Shown: positions 42,883 to 53,453, counted from the first letter of the stretch. The stretch is 64,000 bases of DNA from Cercospora beticola (GCF_033473495.1 NC_088935.1:4650001-4714000), one strand, 5' to 3'. Numbers and translations: made by a program. The notes: generated by a model from the letters alone, not told the origin.

Positions 42883-44514
42883 TCATTCTATCAACACTTC
42901 TTCGAGCGGATCGAACACAAATTCTGGGGATCCGTCCGCTCTTGGTTTCTCCCAACATCTCTCGAACACTGTAGAGGTGGATGCCAGCTCTTCCAGCTCC
43001 TGCTTCACAGCGTCCTTTCCGCAAATCCGATAGTTCGCTGCGGCCAACTTATTCTTCCTGTCGCACAAAATCGCTCGGTTAATACAGCTACCACGCACCT
43101 CTTGGTGCTCCATGATCTCTTCCGGACGCCAGTAGACTTTGTTACCCATCGCCATATAGATGTCAATCTCTGCAAGCTGAGGGAAGTTCGACAATCCCGC
43201 AAACAGCACTTGCCACTCGCCTCTACCCTCGATACTGATACTTGACAAGACCAATTTTTGCAACACCTTCTCATGCTTCCGAAGGAAATCGATGATGTCC
43301 CTAGCAGATACGAACGTCGCATGGGCGATAGTGACGTTTTTGAGAGTGGTGGCCGCCGGCAAAGCATTCGCAACATGTTGCAATACCTCATTGTCTAGGA
43401 ACAAGTCGCCCAACAAGACCATGTTGATTTCTTCAAGTCGCTGACATGATTTCAGGATTTCGAGCAAGTCACCAGCGATGACAATGGAGAGGTCCACTGT
43501 CAAGGCTCTGAGTTTGGAGAAGACTTGAGTGACGCCAGGACTGTCGCATAACGGTCCGGTTCCGGTAGGATCGGTGTTACGAAACTCTGCTCCACCGTCG
43601 AGAATCAGCGACTTCAGATCAAGCTGAGATGCTGTGGCGGTTTCCAGTACGGCTGCTATGGCCTGTTTCTGCTCGTGTAGGCGGCGTCCGCGCTCATAAA
43701 TTATGTGTGTGCAGTGCTTGAACACGTACACATCCTTCTCTGGGCACCCGTCACTGCCGGGGAACATGTTTCGCACAAGCCAGCGAGAGCCAAAGCCCGT
43801 GAAGTGTCTTTGGTTCATTGGAAGAGTGATGGTGACGACTGGCACCACTTTGTGCTGAGCAAGGTCCAAGAAGATGCCGGCAAGAGACTTCTCGATGTTA
43901 ATAGAGTCAAGCTCCTGCGTCGTCCAATTTTGGTAAACGAATTTTCCCACCTCAAGTTCGGCCAGGATCTTCATTTCGGGCTCGAGAGGGAACTCGTAAA
44001 AGTTTCTCTCAATCCTCCATGAACTCACAATCTCGAACTCGACTTCCTTCAGGACTTTGCGAAAGCGTGACACTTTCACAATCTCGGCTAGCGCCTCCAG
44101 CGAGTGTCGAGTCGTGAGATGGACTCGAGTGCTGAAGTATCCTCTGGCGAAGACGTCGTCGACTTTGTCGTGGATATCGTGACATGCTGCACGGAGGGAG
44201 AGGATGGCGCTACCCGTGTGCTTAGCAATTTCTTGGAGAAGTTCGATTGGTAGGCTCGTCAAGTCTGTGGACGGCCCCGGTGGAGCGGCAGTTTGCCCAG
44301 TGCTGGCTGCAGCTGGTGCGGTCGACATGTTCGCGAATGCTTGAAGGGAGACGAGCGGGTTGCGACGCGCGGCTTGAGAAGGTATCGTGTCAAAGTAATC
44401 CTGAAGTGTGGATTGGAGCTCGAAGAAAGTTGGGTGTTTAAGTATGGTAGCTGCCAGTGAGGACGAAGTGAATGAGGAGCAGTCGCCAAGCCACTGGCCG
44501 AACAACAGTGTCAT
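42883..44514 (-). CDS. F-box-like protein
   Basis: 543 residues from the ATG at 44514; an in-frame ATG at 44328 would give 481 residues and place the F-box about 20 residues from the start, which is the more usual layout. The motif is LTSLPIELLQEIAKHTG followed by LSLRAACHDIHDKVDDVF, a normal F-box L-P-x-E-L-L/I-x-I pattern of the kind that binds Skp1. The remaining ~400 residues show leucine-spaced segments, for example LRALTVDLSIVIAGDLLEIL, LKNVTIAHATFVSARDIIDFL and LQKLVLSSISIEGRGEW. These look like irregular leucine-rich repeats for substrate binding. It would act in SCF ubiquitin ligases (family inference). No introns. It converges with the thioesterase gene, 121 bp apart. Confidence 0.8.
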   Translation of the reverse strand: MTLLFGQWLGDCSSFTSSSLAATILKHPTFFELQSTLQDYFDTIPSQAARRNPLVSLQAFANMSTAPAAASTGQTAAPPGPSTDLTSLPIELLQEIAKHTGSAILSLRAACHDIHDKVDDVFARGYFSTRVHLTTRHSLEALAEIVKVSRFRKVLKEVEFEIVSSWRIERNFYEFPLEPEMKILAELEVGKFVYQNWTTQELDSINIEKSLAGIFLDLAQHKVVPVVTITLPMNQRHFTGFGSRWLVRNMFPGSDGCPEKDVYVFKHCTHIIYERGRRLHEQKQAIAAVLETATASQLDLKSLILDGGAEFRNTDPTGTGPLCDSPGVTQVFSKLRALTVDLSIVIAGDLLEILKSCQRLEEINMVLLGDLFLDNEVLQHVANALPAATTLKNVTIAHATFVSARDIIDFLRKHEKVLQKLVLSSISIEGRGEWQVLFAGLSNFPQLAEIDIYMAMGNKVYWRPEEIMEHQEVRGSCINRAILCDRKNKLAAANYRICGKDAVKQELEELASTSTVFERCWEKPRADGSPEFVFDPLEEVLIE

Positions 44515-45094
44515 TCACCACGTTGCTCATTCATTATCTCAGACCCACAACTGCAGCCAATTAGCCAATTGAGTGTCGATTGGAAAGCGCAGCATGCCAT
44601 AGATTTTCTGAGGTAAAGACCAGAGCATTTGCGCGTTGCATGTTTAGTCAACAAGTAAGTGGACTGACAAGGCTTTGGCCCGTCTGCTGCTGAGCATGGC
44701 GGTTAATGTCGAGTTTGGCATTGTGTATAGTGCTGCACGGTGTGGTAGTATTGGTGATGCCCTCCAGAAGCGGACCTCCGGTGGTGCCCGAACGTGAATG
44801 GAGGTAGCGTTCTGAGAGTTGCCTGGAGAAGAAGCATCCCTGAACGAATACTTGAACACGGAAAGCAATCAAAACACAACACACATGTGGCAAACATCAG
44901 TGATCTGACAAAGACATTCTCATATGTTCTTGTCTCATCTAGGATTAATATGTACATTAGCTCACGAACGGTGCTCAGCACCCTCGCAGCAGCAGCTCAT
45001 TGATATCATTGCTCATATCCGAACAAGACTTTTGTGTCTCTCATGTTCACATTACATCTTCCGTCTCTCTCGTCAACACTCCCAAGTCATATGC
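44515..45094. other. Gap between the F-box-like and HsbA genes
   Basis: 580 bp between the F-box-like start and the HsbA stop (both minus strand). Only short overlapping frames; no gene or repeat supported. Confidence 0.5.
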
Positions 45095-45894
45095 TTACAA
45101 AGCAGCGACAAGAGCAGCCATGGCCAAAGCACCGAGGCCGACGACTTGGTGGGCAGCGGCACCGGTGTACTGCATTGGCATGGAAGAAGTAGCAGTGGCG
45201 TTGTTGCCAGATGGAGCAGTTGGGTAGACGACAGCCTGGGTGGTGACAGTGCCAGTGGCAGCAGCAGTGGTGGCAGCGGCAGTGGTAGTAGCGTCGTCAT
45301 CATTGTCATCACCGCCAGTAGCACCACCCTCGTAGGCGGCGATACCGCGTGCGAGGGCGTCGGCAGCAGCCTGAGAAGCCTGGCGACCGGCATCTTGGAG
45401 ACCCTCTGGGAGCTTGCTGACGATGGCGTCGGTGAGGGCTGTGCTGGCCTCCTGTTGAGTGCGGAGGGAAGTGAGGACGGCTTCGGTGAGGCCGTTCTCG
45501 GCGAAGATTGGCTGCTTCTCAATCAGGGCGCTGATGGAGGACTCAACAGCGGTGTTGAGATCGCCGATTGGGCCGACGAGGGAGAGGGCAGTGTCGCCGT
45601 CAATTGCTTGAGTGCCATCGACAGTGGTCTACACGAGTGAGTTAGTCTTCTGGGTTTACAGCAGGAATATCGAAGCAGCGTTCTTACCTGTGCGGCCTGG
45701 ATGGCAGTCAAGACCTCGCCAGTAGCGCCGTTCACGGCCAGAGCTTGCTGGATGTCACCAGTGTAAGCCTCAAGAGCGGTGGTGACGGAGTTGGTGGCAG
45801 TGGTGATAGCCTGGATGTTCTCCGAAAGACCACCAGCCTGGCGGCGGACAGCGGCGAGAGCGCCAACGGCGAAGATTGCTGCGGTGAACTTCAT
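45095..45894 (-). CDS. Hydrophobic surface-binding protein A (HsbA) family, probably GPI-anchored
   Basis: Two exons, 45688-45894 and 45095-45628, with a 59 bp phase-0 intron; 246 residues. Signal peptide MKFTAAIFAVGALAAV. The ~150-residue helical domain matches HsbA: NIQAITTATNSVTTALEAY, VNGATGEVLTAIQAAQTTVDGT, GDLNTAVESSISALIEKQPIF and LTSLRTQQEASTALTDAIVSKLP. A Thr/Ala-rich, glycosylation-prone linker (DDDATTTAAATTAAATG) follows. The end is a hydrophobic helix (VVGLGALAMAALVAAL) directly at the stop, preceded by small residues; this is the pattern of a GPI-attachment signal. In Aspergillus, HsbA adsorbs to hydrophobic surfaces and recruits cutinase-like enzymes. The GPI anchor is inference. 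Confidence 0.9.
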
Positions 45895-46995
45895 GGTGTC
45901 TGATGTGGTTAAGTGAAGGTGATGTTGAGGGCAGGGGCTGAGCGAATGTCCTTAGGCGAGTGGATGAGTGTCTTGTCTGGTTAGATCGAACAATAACCAA
46001 CGTGCAAGTATTGTGCTAGATATATGGTCGCGTCCAAGATTCCTCTACCATCGCGTCCACGTAACGACAGAAGCCTCATTCTTGGCTAAGGCGACCTCGG
46101 CCAGTCTTCCATGTGCTCGATTGCACCATGCGCGGACCTGATGAAGTCGCAAAATGCCACAAAAGGCTTAGTCGAATAAGCTCCCCGCATGGAGAACCAT
46201 GGCCAAGAAAGCAATTTGCGGAGCATGCTTGACTTGAGAAAGCTAGAAGTGGGTCTATACCACTTCTGGAGTATGTCTAGACCCACCCACGTGATCGCTA
46301 GTGCCGGCTATTGGCTGGGTCGCTCCGTGTGGCACTCGGGCTGAGACTCAAAGTAGGAGTGTTCCAGTCCGCCCGCGGCCAATTTTGCTCGACTGTCTTG
46401 TGACTGTACCAAGCAGTAGATCCAGATGCTGTACCTGGCTCGGTGGCTCCGTTCCTGCATCCAGAAGCGGGACAATAATTGAGATCGATGTTGCTTGGCA
46501 CGGTGCTCCAGCTCTTTACAGATCCCATCGTCAGCCTACCGCGGTGTGGCATATGGAAGTTGCCGTTTTCATCAATCCTTCAGCCATTTGCTCTGTAACC
46601 GAGCCGACATGTCCTGGTAAGGACTGTAAAAATTTGTCGCAGTGACGGGCGAATTCGTTGAGAACATTCCGCAGGGCTGAGCTTGCTCGAGAGAACGGCG
46701 AGGTTGAGCTTTTCTACGTTCCCACACGCAAACGCGTACGACGAGAAACGCGTACCAGAGAAAGCAAGTATGTAACTCCAGGGTCTCATAGCATCGACCA
46801 TTGCAGGAAATTGGAGCGGCGCAATGGCCAAGACGTTCCGTCAACGACGTTCGTCATGTGGTCAGATCTCAAATTGGACAGAACGTGGCAACGGTCTGCA
46901 AACGTCGCAAAAGAAGTGCTGTTGGTCAAAGCGATAACGGTCGGATTTGAGTCAATGGCTTGAGACCCCATTTGCTGCATTCGCGGAAGAAGCAA
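45895..46995. other. 1.1 kb gap: HsbA promoter and 3' flank of the WDR59 gene
   Basis: No gene supported. A weak TATAT on the minus strand (46020-46025) lies 126 bases upstream of the HsbA start. A pair of ACGCGT sites is listed separately. Confidence 0.45.
46732..46753. promoter_or_regulatory. Closely paired ACGCGT sites
   Basis: Two AACGCGTAC copies 16 bases apart (ACGCGT at 46732-46737 and 46748-46753). They lie in the 3' flank of the WDR59-like gene and more than 800 bases upstream of HsbA, so their target, if any, is unclear. Confidence 0.25.
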
Positions 46996-49900
46996 TCACC
47001 AGGAATTGCCTTCTAACCTCTCACGCAAAAGTCTAGGATCAGTCAGACTTCTCTTCTTCGCAAACTGGGCTCTCAAGCCCGAATCAGCGAGAGATTCTTC
47101 CCGCTCTTCGGCAATGAGTCCGTCCTCCAGCACAAACTGTACATCGGCCTGCTCGAGACATTGACACCCACATCCTGTGGGACACGTGAAAGCCGCCTCG
47201 TCCGCATCGAGATGCGCCAGCAAGTCCTCGAGGCACCATGGATGGGTAGTGTGTAAACAAGCCGGACAAAGCTGTTTGGCAGCTTTGATCGCACAAAAGC
47301 ATATGGAGCATGTCGCACCACGACAATGCGCGTCAAGCTGCGGAAGCACTTTGTCGCCAGCTGGAGGTTTAGGTGCGGAAGGCTTTGCACCAGCAAGATC
47401 CGATACATTTTCCAGCTCGGCTGCTTCGATTATGAGATCCCATGATCGAAGCTGTTCGGCATAATGACTGCGCCAGATGTTGCACTTCGTCGCGAAGTGA
47501 TTTGGCATGAGTGACGGCAGACCCGGGGACGCGAAAGGATCGTTCCAAAAGCTCTGGCCATTGAGTTCACGAACTGTGACTCCAGCACCTGGATTTGGAG
47601 TGCGAGGCAAGCTCAGTTCGTCGATGGTGCGATCGCTATCGTATGCTTCTTCGTCCCGCGTGAGACTCAAGCTGTGACGACCATCACGAGCTGCGTCAGA
47701 AGCTGCAGCAAACGAGACGGACTTGCTCCAGCTACCTGTTGCAGTAGGCAAACTTGTCGAAAGCTCATTTCCCGGACTAGTGCCCAATTTCCGGGCAGGC
47801 GGTGAAGTACTGTACCCTGCCAATTTATCTGAAAGGGTCTGCGCATAGTATTTAGCTGCTGCGCTGATACTTCCTCGATGAGTTTCTGGACTTGCGGATC
47901 CTGATGCAGACACTCGCGTGCTATGCCTGTTGAAATATGGCAATGCAAGTGGAGGGGTACTTGCTGATGACTCCAGATATGGCGTCGTCGGCAAAGAAGG
48001 ATCGCGAGAGGAAGTGCGCGAGCTGTACGGCTTCTCCGGAGATTCATCCAACAGACTGGCTTCAGTCAATTCGGTCCCTGTTCGGAGGAGTGGAATGTTC
48101 AGAGCCATCTTGCCGCCAGGAAGTCCATTGAAGCCTGCATATGATTCGTGCTGTGCAAGAGAGGCGCTCTTTCTTCCAGTATGTTCAGAGCGTATGACCT
48201 CGCATACCTTGATCAAGAGCGATGAGACGCAGGCAAGTAGTTGAACGTCAGCCTGCTTCTCAGCCCAGCGGAGGATTCGGTCGACAGCCCAGGTCTTTCC
48301 CATGGGGTGCTGCAGCCAGTGCAGCTTGATGGTGTCAGGCGCGACAGTACTTTCGGCATAGTCGGAAGCCAGCGACAAGTTGCGTGATAAGGCGGGCCGC
48401 TGATTCTGTAGGTTGCTCGTGGCTTCATGCAATGCCAGGTCAGAGCTGCTGCAATTTCTCTGCTCAAGGAGAATGGCCAACGCACGCCACATCTCCGCTG
48501 CCTCGTCCATACTCGCACCAATCGCGTACTCAGCGTTCTCGTAGCACAGTGCAGAGGCCGATTCGCCGTCAGCCGGCAGGATACGATAGTCATACGCCAA
48601 TCGCTGTGAAGACTGTAATGACTTGACCTCATGCACCGAAACTTTGATTCTCTGTTGTACCGGAAGGCCACTGTTAGTGGTTTTTACTGGCGAGACCTTG
48701 ACAGCCCAGCGTGTGTCTCCAAATGACGATGTTGGCATTGAGAGGCGTGGCCCGGCACGCACTTGCTTGTGGGGTGAAACGCTTCCGTCGGAGTCGACCG
48801 CCACGTCGGTGCGGTAGAACGTGGAAAGATTGCCGAAGGTAGGAAACAACCGGGTAACTTCTGAGTTCTGTCTTCCACGAGTGCCAAATTCTTCCAAGTC
48901 GTTCCCTTCGTCTGCTGATGTTGGTTGCACACGAGTTGGGAAGAACATGAGTAGCTGACCGCTAGGACCAAAGCAAGCACCGCAAGTGCGAGGCAGAGGG
49001 ACGTTCACACCACCGGGCAGGAATGAGCCACTGCCCTGCATGTGCTCGGCAAAAGTCTCGTCGTCGGAGTCGCTGTCGTGGCCGGCAGTAGATGTAATGG
49101 AGTCGAAAGATGCACGCGGCGGAAGGCGAATGGACTCGTCCAAAGGTGTAATGGCATGACCGGTGGAGGTACGTCTAGCAGGGATGCTGGGCGAGAGAAA
49201 TGGCATTGGCGAGTCTTGCTCATCCGTATCTACACTAGGTTTGGGGAGTTCTAGGCTCGAAGTCATCGATGGCAGCGGTGAGTACTGGAGGGTTGTCCTC
49301 GCCTTCCTCGTCGATGGCGAGACCTCGCGTCCTTTGGGTGCAAAGTGTGGACGTCGAGAGCGGTCATGCACTGAAGTCTTCCTTGGCGGTGGTGAGTGAC
49401 TAAGACGATCGAATGCAATCTGTTCAGGCCGCATAGTTCGAGCTCGGGTTTCTGCGCGATCAAAGCTGCCCTTGTTGTAGTTTGTCAACTGATCATTGTG
49501 GGTGGACTGGTCCCAGCCCATGCCGTGCAACACCGCAACCGGAACATCATAAGTTTGCGTTTCGACCCCTATGCAAGCTACAATCTGCACACTGCTCTCG
49601 CGAACGCGGAGTGAGAAGCAGTCAATGAGATCATCCAGTCGCAGTCTCCACAGCTCAGTGGCCTCATCTTTGTCGGCGAAGAATGTGATGAAGTAGAGTA
49701 TATGGCCATATCGTGGAAGAACAATGAGGCCATTGCGTCCGATGAGGGTGGCTTGGCTGATTTTCAGGCCCAGTTCGAATGTTGAGGCCGGTGTGTACTT
49801 GACATCTTCAAAACTTCTGAAGAGGCCGTCTTCGTTTGTGCCATCGCCAGCTCCACGACGTGGAGTCTTTTCGAAGTTCAGGAGTGCCCGTTTCACGTCA

Positions 49901-50559
49901 TAGATGGACACCGAGCCAGTAGTAGAGATGCCCAGCACACGGGAGGGATCCGTGGCAAACCAGCGCAGAGCACTAATGTCAGTATCTTTCGACTTGCTAA
50001 CAAGAAACGGCGCGGTTGATGGGAGTGTCCAGACAGATACGCGGCCCTTGTGGCAACTGGCGATCAGCTCGTGATTCTTGGGGTGGAAAGCGACGTGGGT
50101 GCATGCGCTGTGCAAGGTTCGAGCGTGATGAAGTGGCCGAGCAGACTGTTTGAGCGACCAGACGCAAATGCTGCCATCCACAGCACCTGTCGCGAGGATC
50201 CCGGGTTTCGACTCGGCCCAGGCCAGGGAGGTGATGATCCTGCCATTGCCCTTCAAAACGTTCTTCACTTTCTTGGTTTCGAGATCGAAAATGAGAATCT
50301 GCACGCCGGTCGCGATGGCCAAGAGTTTGCCTCGGATGGATGAAAAGGCCAGGAGCGGCTGAAACCAAGGACGATCATCATCGTAGCGGAAGAGACGTTT
50401 GTAGTGCTCGTTGGTGGTGAGTTTCCGGGCAAATACGCCTCTACGATTGGCGTAGGCTGCATACTGTGCGCTCACGGCATATGTCGCGTCGGAGGAGCTC
50501 GTCTCCCGCAGAGCGCTGGTGTCATCGTAGGCGGCCCATCGTGGACTGGCAAACTCCAT
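46996..50559 (-). CDS. WDR59/Sea3 (Mtc5)-like subunit of the GATOR2/SEA complex
   Basis: 1187 residues, single exon; ATG at 50559 (MEFASPRWAAYDD), chosen over the adjacent in-frame TTG. The complex sits on vacuole/lysosome membranes and relays amino-acid state to TORC1. WD40 repeats cover about residues 60-340 (LLAIATGVQILIFDLETKK, IITSLAWAESKPGILATGAVDGSICVWSL, HVAFHPKNHELIASCHKGRVSVW). A long Ser/Pro-rich region follows, then a helical WRSHYAEQLRSWDLIIEAAELE block. The C-terminal zinc finger has CSICFCAIKAAKQLCPACLHTTHPWC and ends CPTGCGCQC; this ending is shared with WDR59 and separates it from WDR24. I could not see an intact RWD domain in the middle, though LAYDYRILPADGESASALCYEN lies where one could be. 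Confidence 0.85.
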   Translation of the reverse strand: MEFASPRWAAYDDTSALRETSSSDATYAVSAQYAAYANRRGVFARKLTTNEHYKRLFRYDDDRPWFQPLLAFSSIRGKLLAIATGVQILIFDLETKKVKNVLKGNGRIITSLAWAESKPGILATGAVDGSICVWSLKQSARPLHHARTLHSACTHVAFHPKNHELIASCHKGRVSVWTLPSTAPFLVSKSKDTDISALRWFATDPSRVLGISTTGSVSIYDVKRALLNFEKTPRRGAGDGTNEDGLFRSFEDVKYTPASTFELGLKISQATLIGRNGLIVLPRYGHILYFITFFADKDEATELWRLRLDDLIDCFSLRVRESSVQIVACIGVETQTYDVPVAVLHGMGWDQSTHNDQLTNYNKGSFDRAETRARTMRPEQIAFDRLSHSPPPRKTSVHDRSRRPHFAPKGREVSPSTRKARTTLQYSPLPSMTSSLELPKPSVDTDEQDSPMPFLSPSIPARRTSTGHAITPLDESIRLPPRASFDSITSTAGHDSDSDDETFAEHMQGSGSFLPGGVNVPLPRTCGACFGPSGQLLMFFPTRVQPTSADEGNDLEEFGTRGRQNSEVTRLFPTFGNLSTFYRTDVAVDSDGSVSPHKQVRAGPRLSMPTSSFGDTRWAVKVSPVKTTNSGLPVQQRIKVSVHEVKSLQSSQRLAYDYRILPADGESASALCYENAEYAIGASMDEAAEMWRALAILLEQRNCSSSDLALHEATSNLQNQRPALSRNLSLASDYAESTVAPDTIKLHWLQHPMGKTWAVDRILRWAEKQADVQLLACVSSLLIKVCEVIRSEHTGRKSASLAQHESYAGFNGLPGGKMALNIPLLRTGTELTEASLLDESPEKPYSSRTSSRDPSLPTTPYLESSASTPPLALPYFNRHSTRVSASGSASPETHRGSISAAAKYYAQTLSDKLAGYSTSPPARKLGTSPGNELSTSLPTATGSWSKSVSFAAASDAARDGRHSLSLTRDEEAYDSDRTIDELSLPRTPNPGAGVTVRELNGQSFWNDPFASPGLPSLMPNHFATKCNIWRSHYAEQLRSWDLIIEAAELENVSDLAGAKPSAPKPPAGDKVLPQLDAHCRGATCSICFCAIKAAKQLCPACLHTTHPWCLEDLLAHLDADEAAFTCPTGCGCQCLEQADVQFVLEDGLIAEEREESLADSGLRAQFAKKRSLTDPRLLRERLEGNSW

Positions 50560-52096
50560 CAAGATGGGCTACCGAGGGTTCAGGCATCCAGTCATCGTGG
50601 CTTCATGTCCAGGTTGTGTCTATGTCCACCCGTCTTGAACAGAAGGAGTGAGGTTGTCGAAGGGGACGCGACAGCCGGAGCACGGACGCTCGGCTCACCT
50701 TCCGCAGGACTTTGACGACGGCCTGATGACCAGTTGTAACTTAGCAGGTATCTGACTTGACGATTACACAAATCCGCAATTCTCGATTCTCGAGAAAAGC
50801 TCTGCGGCACTGTGGTCTTGGGTTCTAGGTTGTATTCAGCTCTTCCAGGGGAAGTTCGACGTGTGTTGAATATCGAGTCGACGGCTCATGTACACAGCAG
50901 ATTCACCTGGCCCATTACAAGCTGCATATATCTCAGCTCCAAGCATGACCGGTTAACCACGGTGACCTAAGTGTTATTCAAGGAACGATGAATTGCAGAA
51001 ACAGGACTCGATTTTTACTCAAGATCTCCAAACTCGGACCGAACGGCAATTGAACAGCCAGAACACTAGCTCGAAAAGCGAGCTGCTCGAACCGACTGTG
51101 CATCTAGCAGGAAAAATTTATCCCGCTATAATAATATAGTACCAACCAGAATGGAAAGAACTATCGGCATTGCGCTGTAGGTGGGCTCAGACGCTGAAGA
51201 AGGTGCGATGATCGTCTTGGCAGCTTCTTTGTGAGGCGCTTCCTGGGCACTGATGACATGGGTTCGTCCTGATACGATCTGCTGCATCTTGCCATTGCAT
51301 TGTTCAACAGCAAGCTTGGCGCGCTCAGTTGTGTGCCAAACTTCGAGCAGATCATTGGCCGCGACAGCCAGGACTCGGACTCAGCCACTTAAGCTGTACA
51401 TCGTCTCAGCGAAAGCTGTGTAGTGCCAGACCTGCGAGGCTGAAACAGATGCGCATTGCTTTCCCGGGACCATTCGAGACTTTGGAAGGATTCGGGCTCT
51501 CCTCCAATGTCCACTGAAATCTGCCAGTCGTAGCGCACACGGCGATATCAAGGGATTGCCGTTTGGTGAGACGCAAAACGGCGGGAGGGCCTTGCTGGAA
51601 TCTCTCAGCGCTGTGGGCTCTTTATCAGAACTATCCAGAGCACTGAGCGTTGACACAGCCTCCACTTACCTCACGTCTAGGCCAGAGAAGAGTTCAAACG
51701 CAGCGCGCTGCGCCCTCTCGCTGCGCTTTGGTCGTCGACAAGGCTGCAAGGCTGGCCAATGGGAAGTCTAAGCATTCAAGCTCTTCCTACACTCAAAGTC
51801 AGCCTGATCTCTTGGTATCCTCTTCCAACTTCTCACTGGCCATAACACAGCCCAGCGCAATTTTTCTATTTTGGTATGACCAGATCAGAAAGGCCTCGTT
51901 CGAAGGGTACTGCGACAGGATGCTTCTTGGCTGCGTGCATAAAGGGCCTTCATTCGCTTCGTTCGCTATTAAGACAGTCAATTTCGCAGACTAAGATCGC
52001 ATCTGCTACTCGCAACGCAACAAAGCTTCTCACAAATTATATTCAAAGATCGTGAACTTACACAAGCGGTCTTTGAGATCTTCTCCACTCAGCGAT
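50560..52096. other. 1.5 kb gap upstream of WDR59 and of the cysteine-rich protein gene
   Basis: Divergent gap with no supported gene. Includes one copy of a 56 bp repeat (see repeat entry) and, near 51938, a CATAAAG that could be a weak TATA for the downstream gene. Confidence 0.45.
50648..50703 (+). repeat. 56 bp direct repeat, copy 1
   Basis: Begins GTGAGGTTGTCGA and ends CTCGGCTCACCTTCC. Identical at 49 of 56 positions to 53164-53219, same orientation, no gaps by hand alignment. Lies about 90-145 bases upstream of the WDR59-like start codon. Confidence 0.85.
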
Positions 52097-52801
52097 ATGG
52101 TATTCAACGTCAAGCACGCAGCCGTCTTGCTGCTCCACAGTTCTGGCACCCTCGGCGCCGCCGTCGCTGTCATGAACCCGGCCGCCTCGATTCTCGCAGA
52201 GGCATTCGCCAATGCAGGACAAGGAAGTGTAGTCTCAGAGATCCTCGCCGGTGCTACTGCCGCTCCACTCCCGGAGCAACAACAGACAGGTGTCTGCAAC
52301 CCCCAGCAGGCGAGATGTCCAGGCCTTCAGCAGGACCTCGTTCCCCAGTGCAAGGTGCCATCAGATTGCAACGCATATTGCAGCAACATTATCAAGACCG
52401 ACTATGTACTGCCAATCTGCCAAGGCAACGTCGATGAAAGCACATGGGCGAACTCGGACCCTATCGATTCTCGCTGCAAATGTCTCAATGGGAAGTGGGT
52501 GGCGGACATTGTTGTGAAAGCGGCGAAAGAGGGTGGATACGTCGGCTGCGTTGTGTGGAATAACGCTTTCAGTATCACGGAGCAAGTTTTGGACATAGTG
52601 GGTATGGTCCCTGGACTCACAGCAGCGAAGTGGGTCGGTAAAGTGTTCAAGGTCGGCAATCGAGTGCTCGCGCAGCGGACTAAGATGGGCAAATGCCCGA
52701 ATATCTTTTGTCCGGAGGACTCTGAAGGTCTTGAAGAGTACTGGCCTGTGATCGATCCAGACAGAATGGAGGAGGAACTCGGGCTGCTGACTCCATGTTA
52801 G
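52097..52801 (+). CDS. Secreted cysteine-rich protein of unknown function (candidate effector)
   Basis: 234 residues, single exon; the ATG at 52097 is chosen over an in-frame GTG at 52052 because it opens directly into a signal-peptide-like stretch (VFNVKHAAVLLLHSSGTLGAAVA). The mature part has 12 cysteines. They cluster as GVCNPQQARC, PQCKVPSDCNAYC, LPIC and SRCKC, then single cysteines, and finally KCPNIFC and the C-terminal PC. An even number and clustered spacing suggest disulfide bonds. The middle holds a helix (WNNAFSITEQVLDIVGMV). No enzyme motif or known effector fold is recognised. Size, secretion signal and cysteines fit the loose class of fungal small secreted proteins. It is isolated by gaps of 1.5 and 0.65 kb and flanked by the 56 bp direct repeat. 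Confidence 0.82.
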   Translation: MVFNVKHAAVLLLHSSGTLGAAVAVMNPAASILAEAFANAGQGSVVSEILAGATAAPLPEQQQTGVCNPQQARCPGLQQDLVPQCKVPSDCNAYCSNIIKTDYVLPICQGNVDESTWANSDPIDSRCKCLNGKWVADIVVKAAKEGGYVGCVVWNNAFSITEQVLDIVGMVPGLTAAKWVGKVFKVGNRVLAQRTKMGKCPNIFCPEDSEGLEEYWPVIDPDRMEEELGLLTPC

Positions 52802-53453
52802 TCCGGGAGAAGAGTATTTACATGACATGTGGACAACTCAAAACGAGGGGTGGCTGCACTGGAGAAAATGGTCTTGTTAAATTTACTGATTCGCCAACGA
52901 TGGATCTTGAGGGAGTCTATAGCAGCCATCAGGATGGATTATGTTGCGATCGAGCTGGCGAAGGTAGTTCTTGTCCAAGTCATACGAAGGAAACAGCTTT
53001 GATGAGACTGAGTACCACTTTTTGTGAAGTGATGAATTCCAGCCGCGTTGAGCACCATTCAGATCTGTATGACAGCATCAGCATAACATCCTGCTAATGT
53101 GAGATGACGGGTGTCTTCGTATACATTGAGTGCGAGAAAAGTGAAGAAACGTGCAGTGTCCCGGTGAGGTTGTCGAGGGACACGCGACAGCCGAAGCATC
53201 GCCGCTCGGCTCACCTTCCCTGCGGCTTCTGACACGCGGACGTCACAGAACATTCGACTGACGACGGATGAGTGAGAGTTGTCGCGCGGCTTGCTCGCAG
53301 ACTGCTTGCTGACCACACACTCGCCATACACCGTTTGGCCCATCGACGCAAATAATCCTCACAGCGCCTGGCGCGCCACCTACATCCCGAAACGACCTCA
53401 CCTTCTCCAGCGAAGAAACACAACGACCCCGCCATCCTCCACCACACGCAGTC
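52802..53453. other. Gap upstream of UBC13
   Basis: 652 bp with no supported gene. Contains copy 2 of the 56 bp repeat and, just after it, GGACGTCAC, a half-CRE-like sequence. Confidence 0.45.
53164..53219 (+). repeat. 56 bp direct repeat, copy 2
   Basis: Begins GTGAGGTTGTCGA and ends CTCGGCTCACCTTCC; seven substitutions from copy 1. Lies about 235-290 bases upstream of the UBC13 start codon. Confidence 0.85.

Noticed and set aside
44924..45640. 238-codon plus-strand open frame rich in Gly, Ser and Val
   Set aside because: Antisense shadow of HsbA; the minus-strand gene has a signal peptide, family motifs and a clean intron.
36145..45894. Secondary-metabolite gene cluster around the peroxygenase and MFS transporter
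   Set aside because: No polyketide synthase, peptide synthetase, terpene cyclase or pathway regulator is present; neighbours are unrelated genes on both strands.
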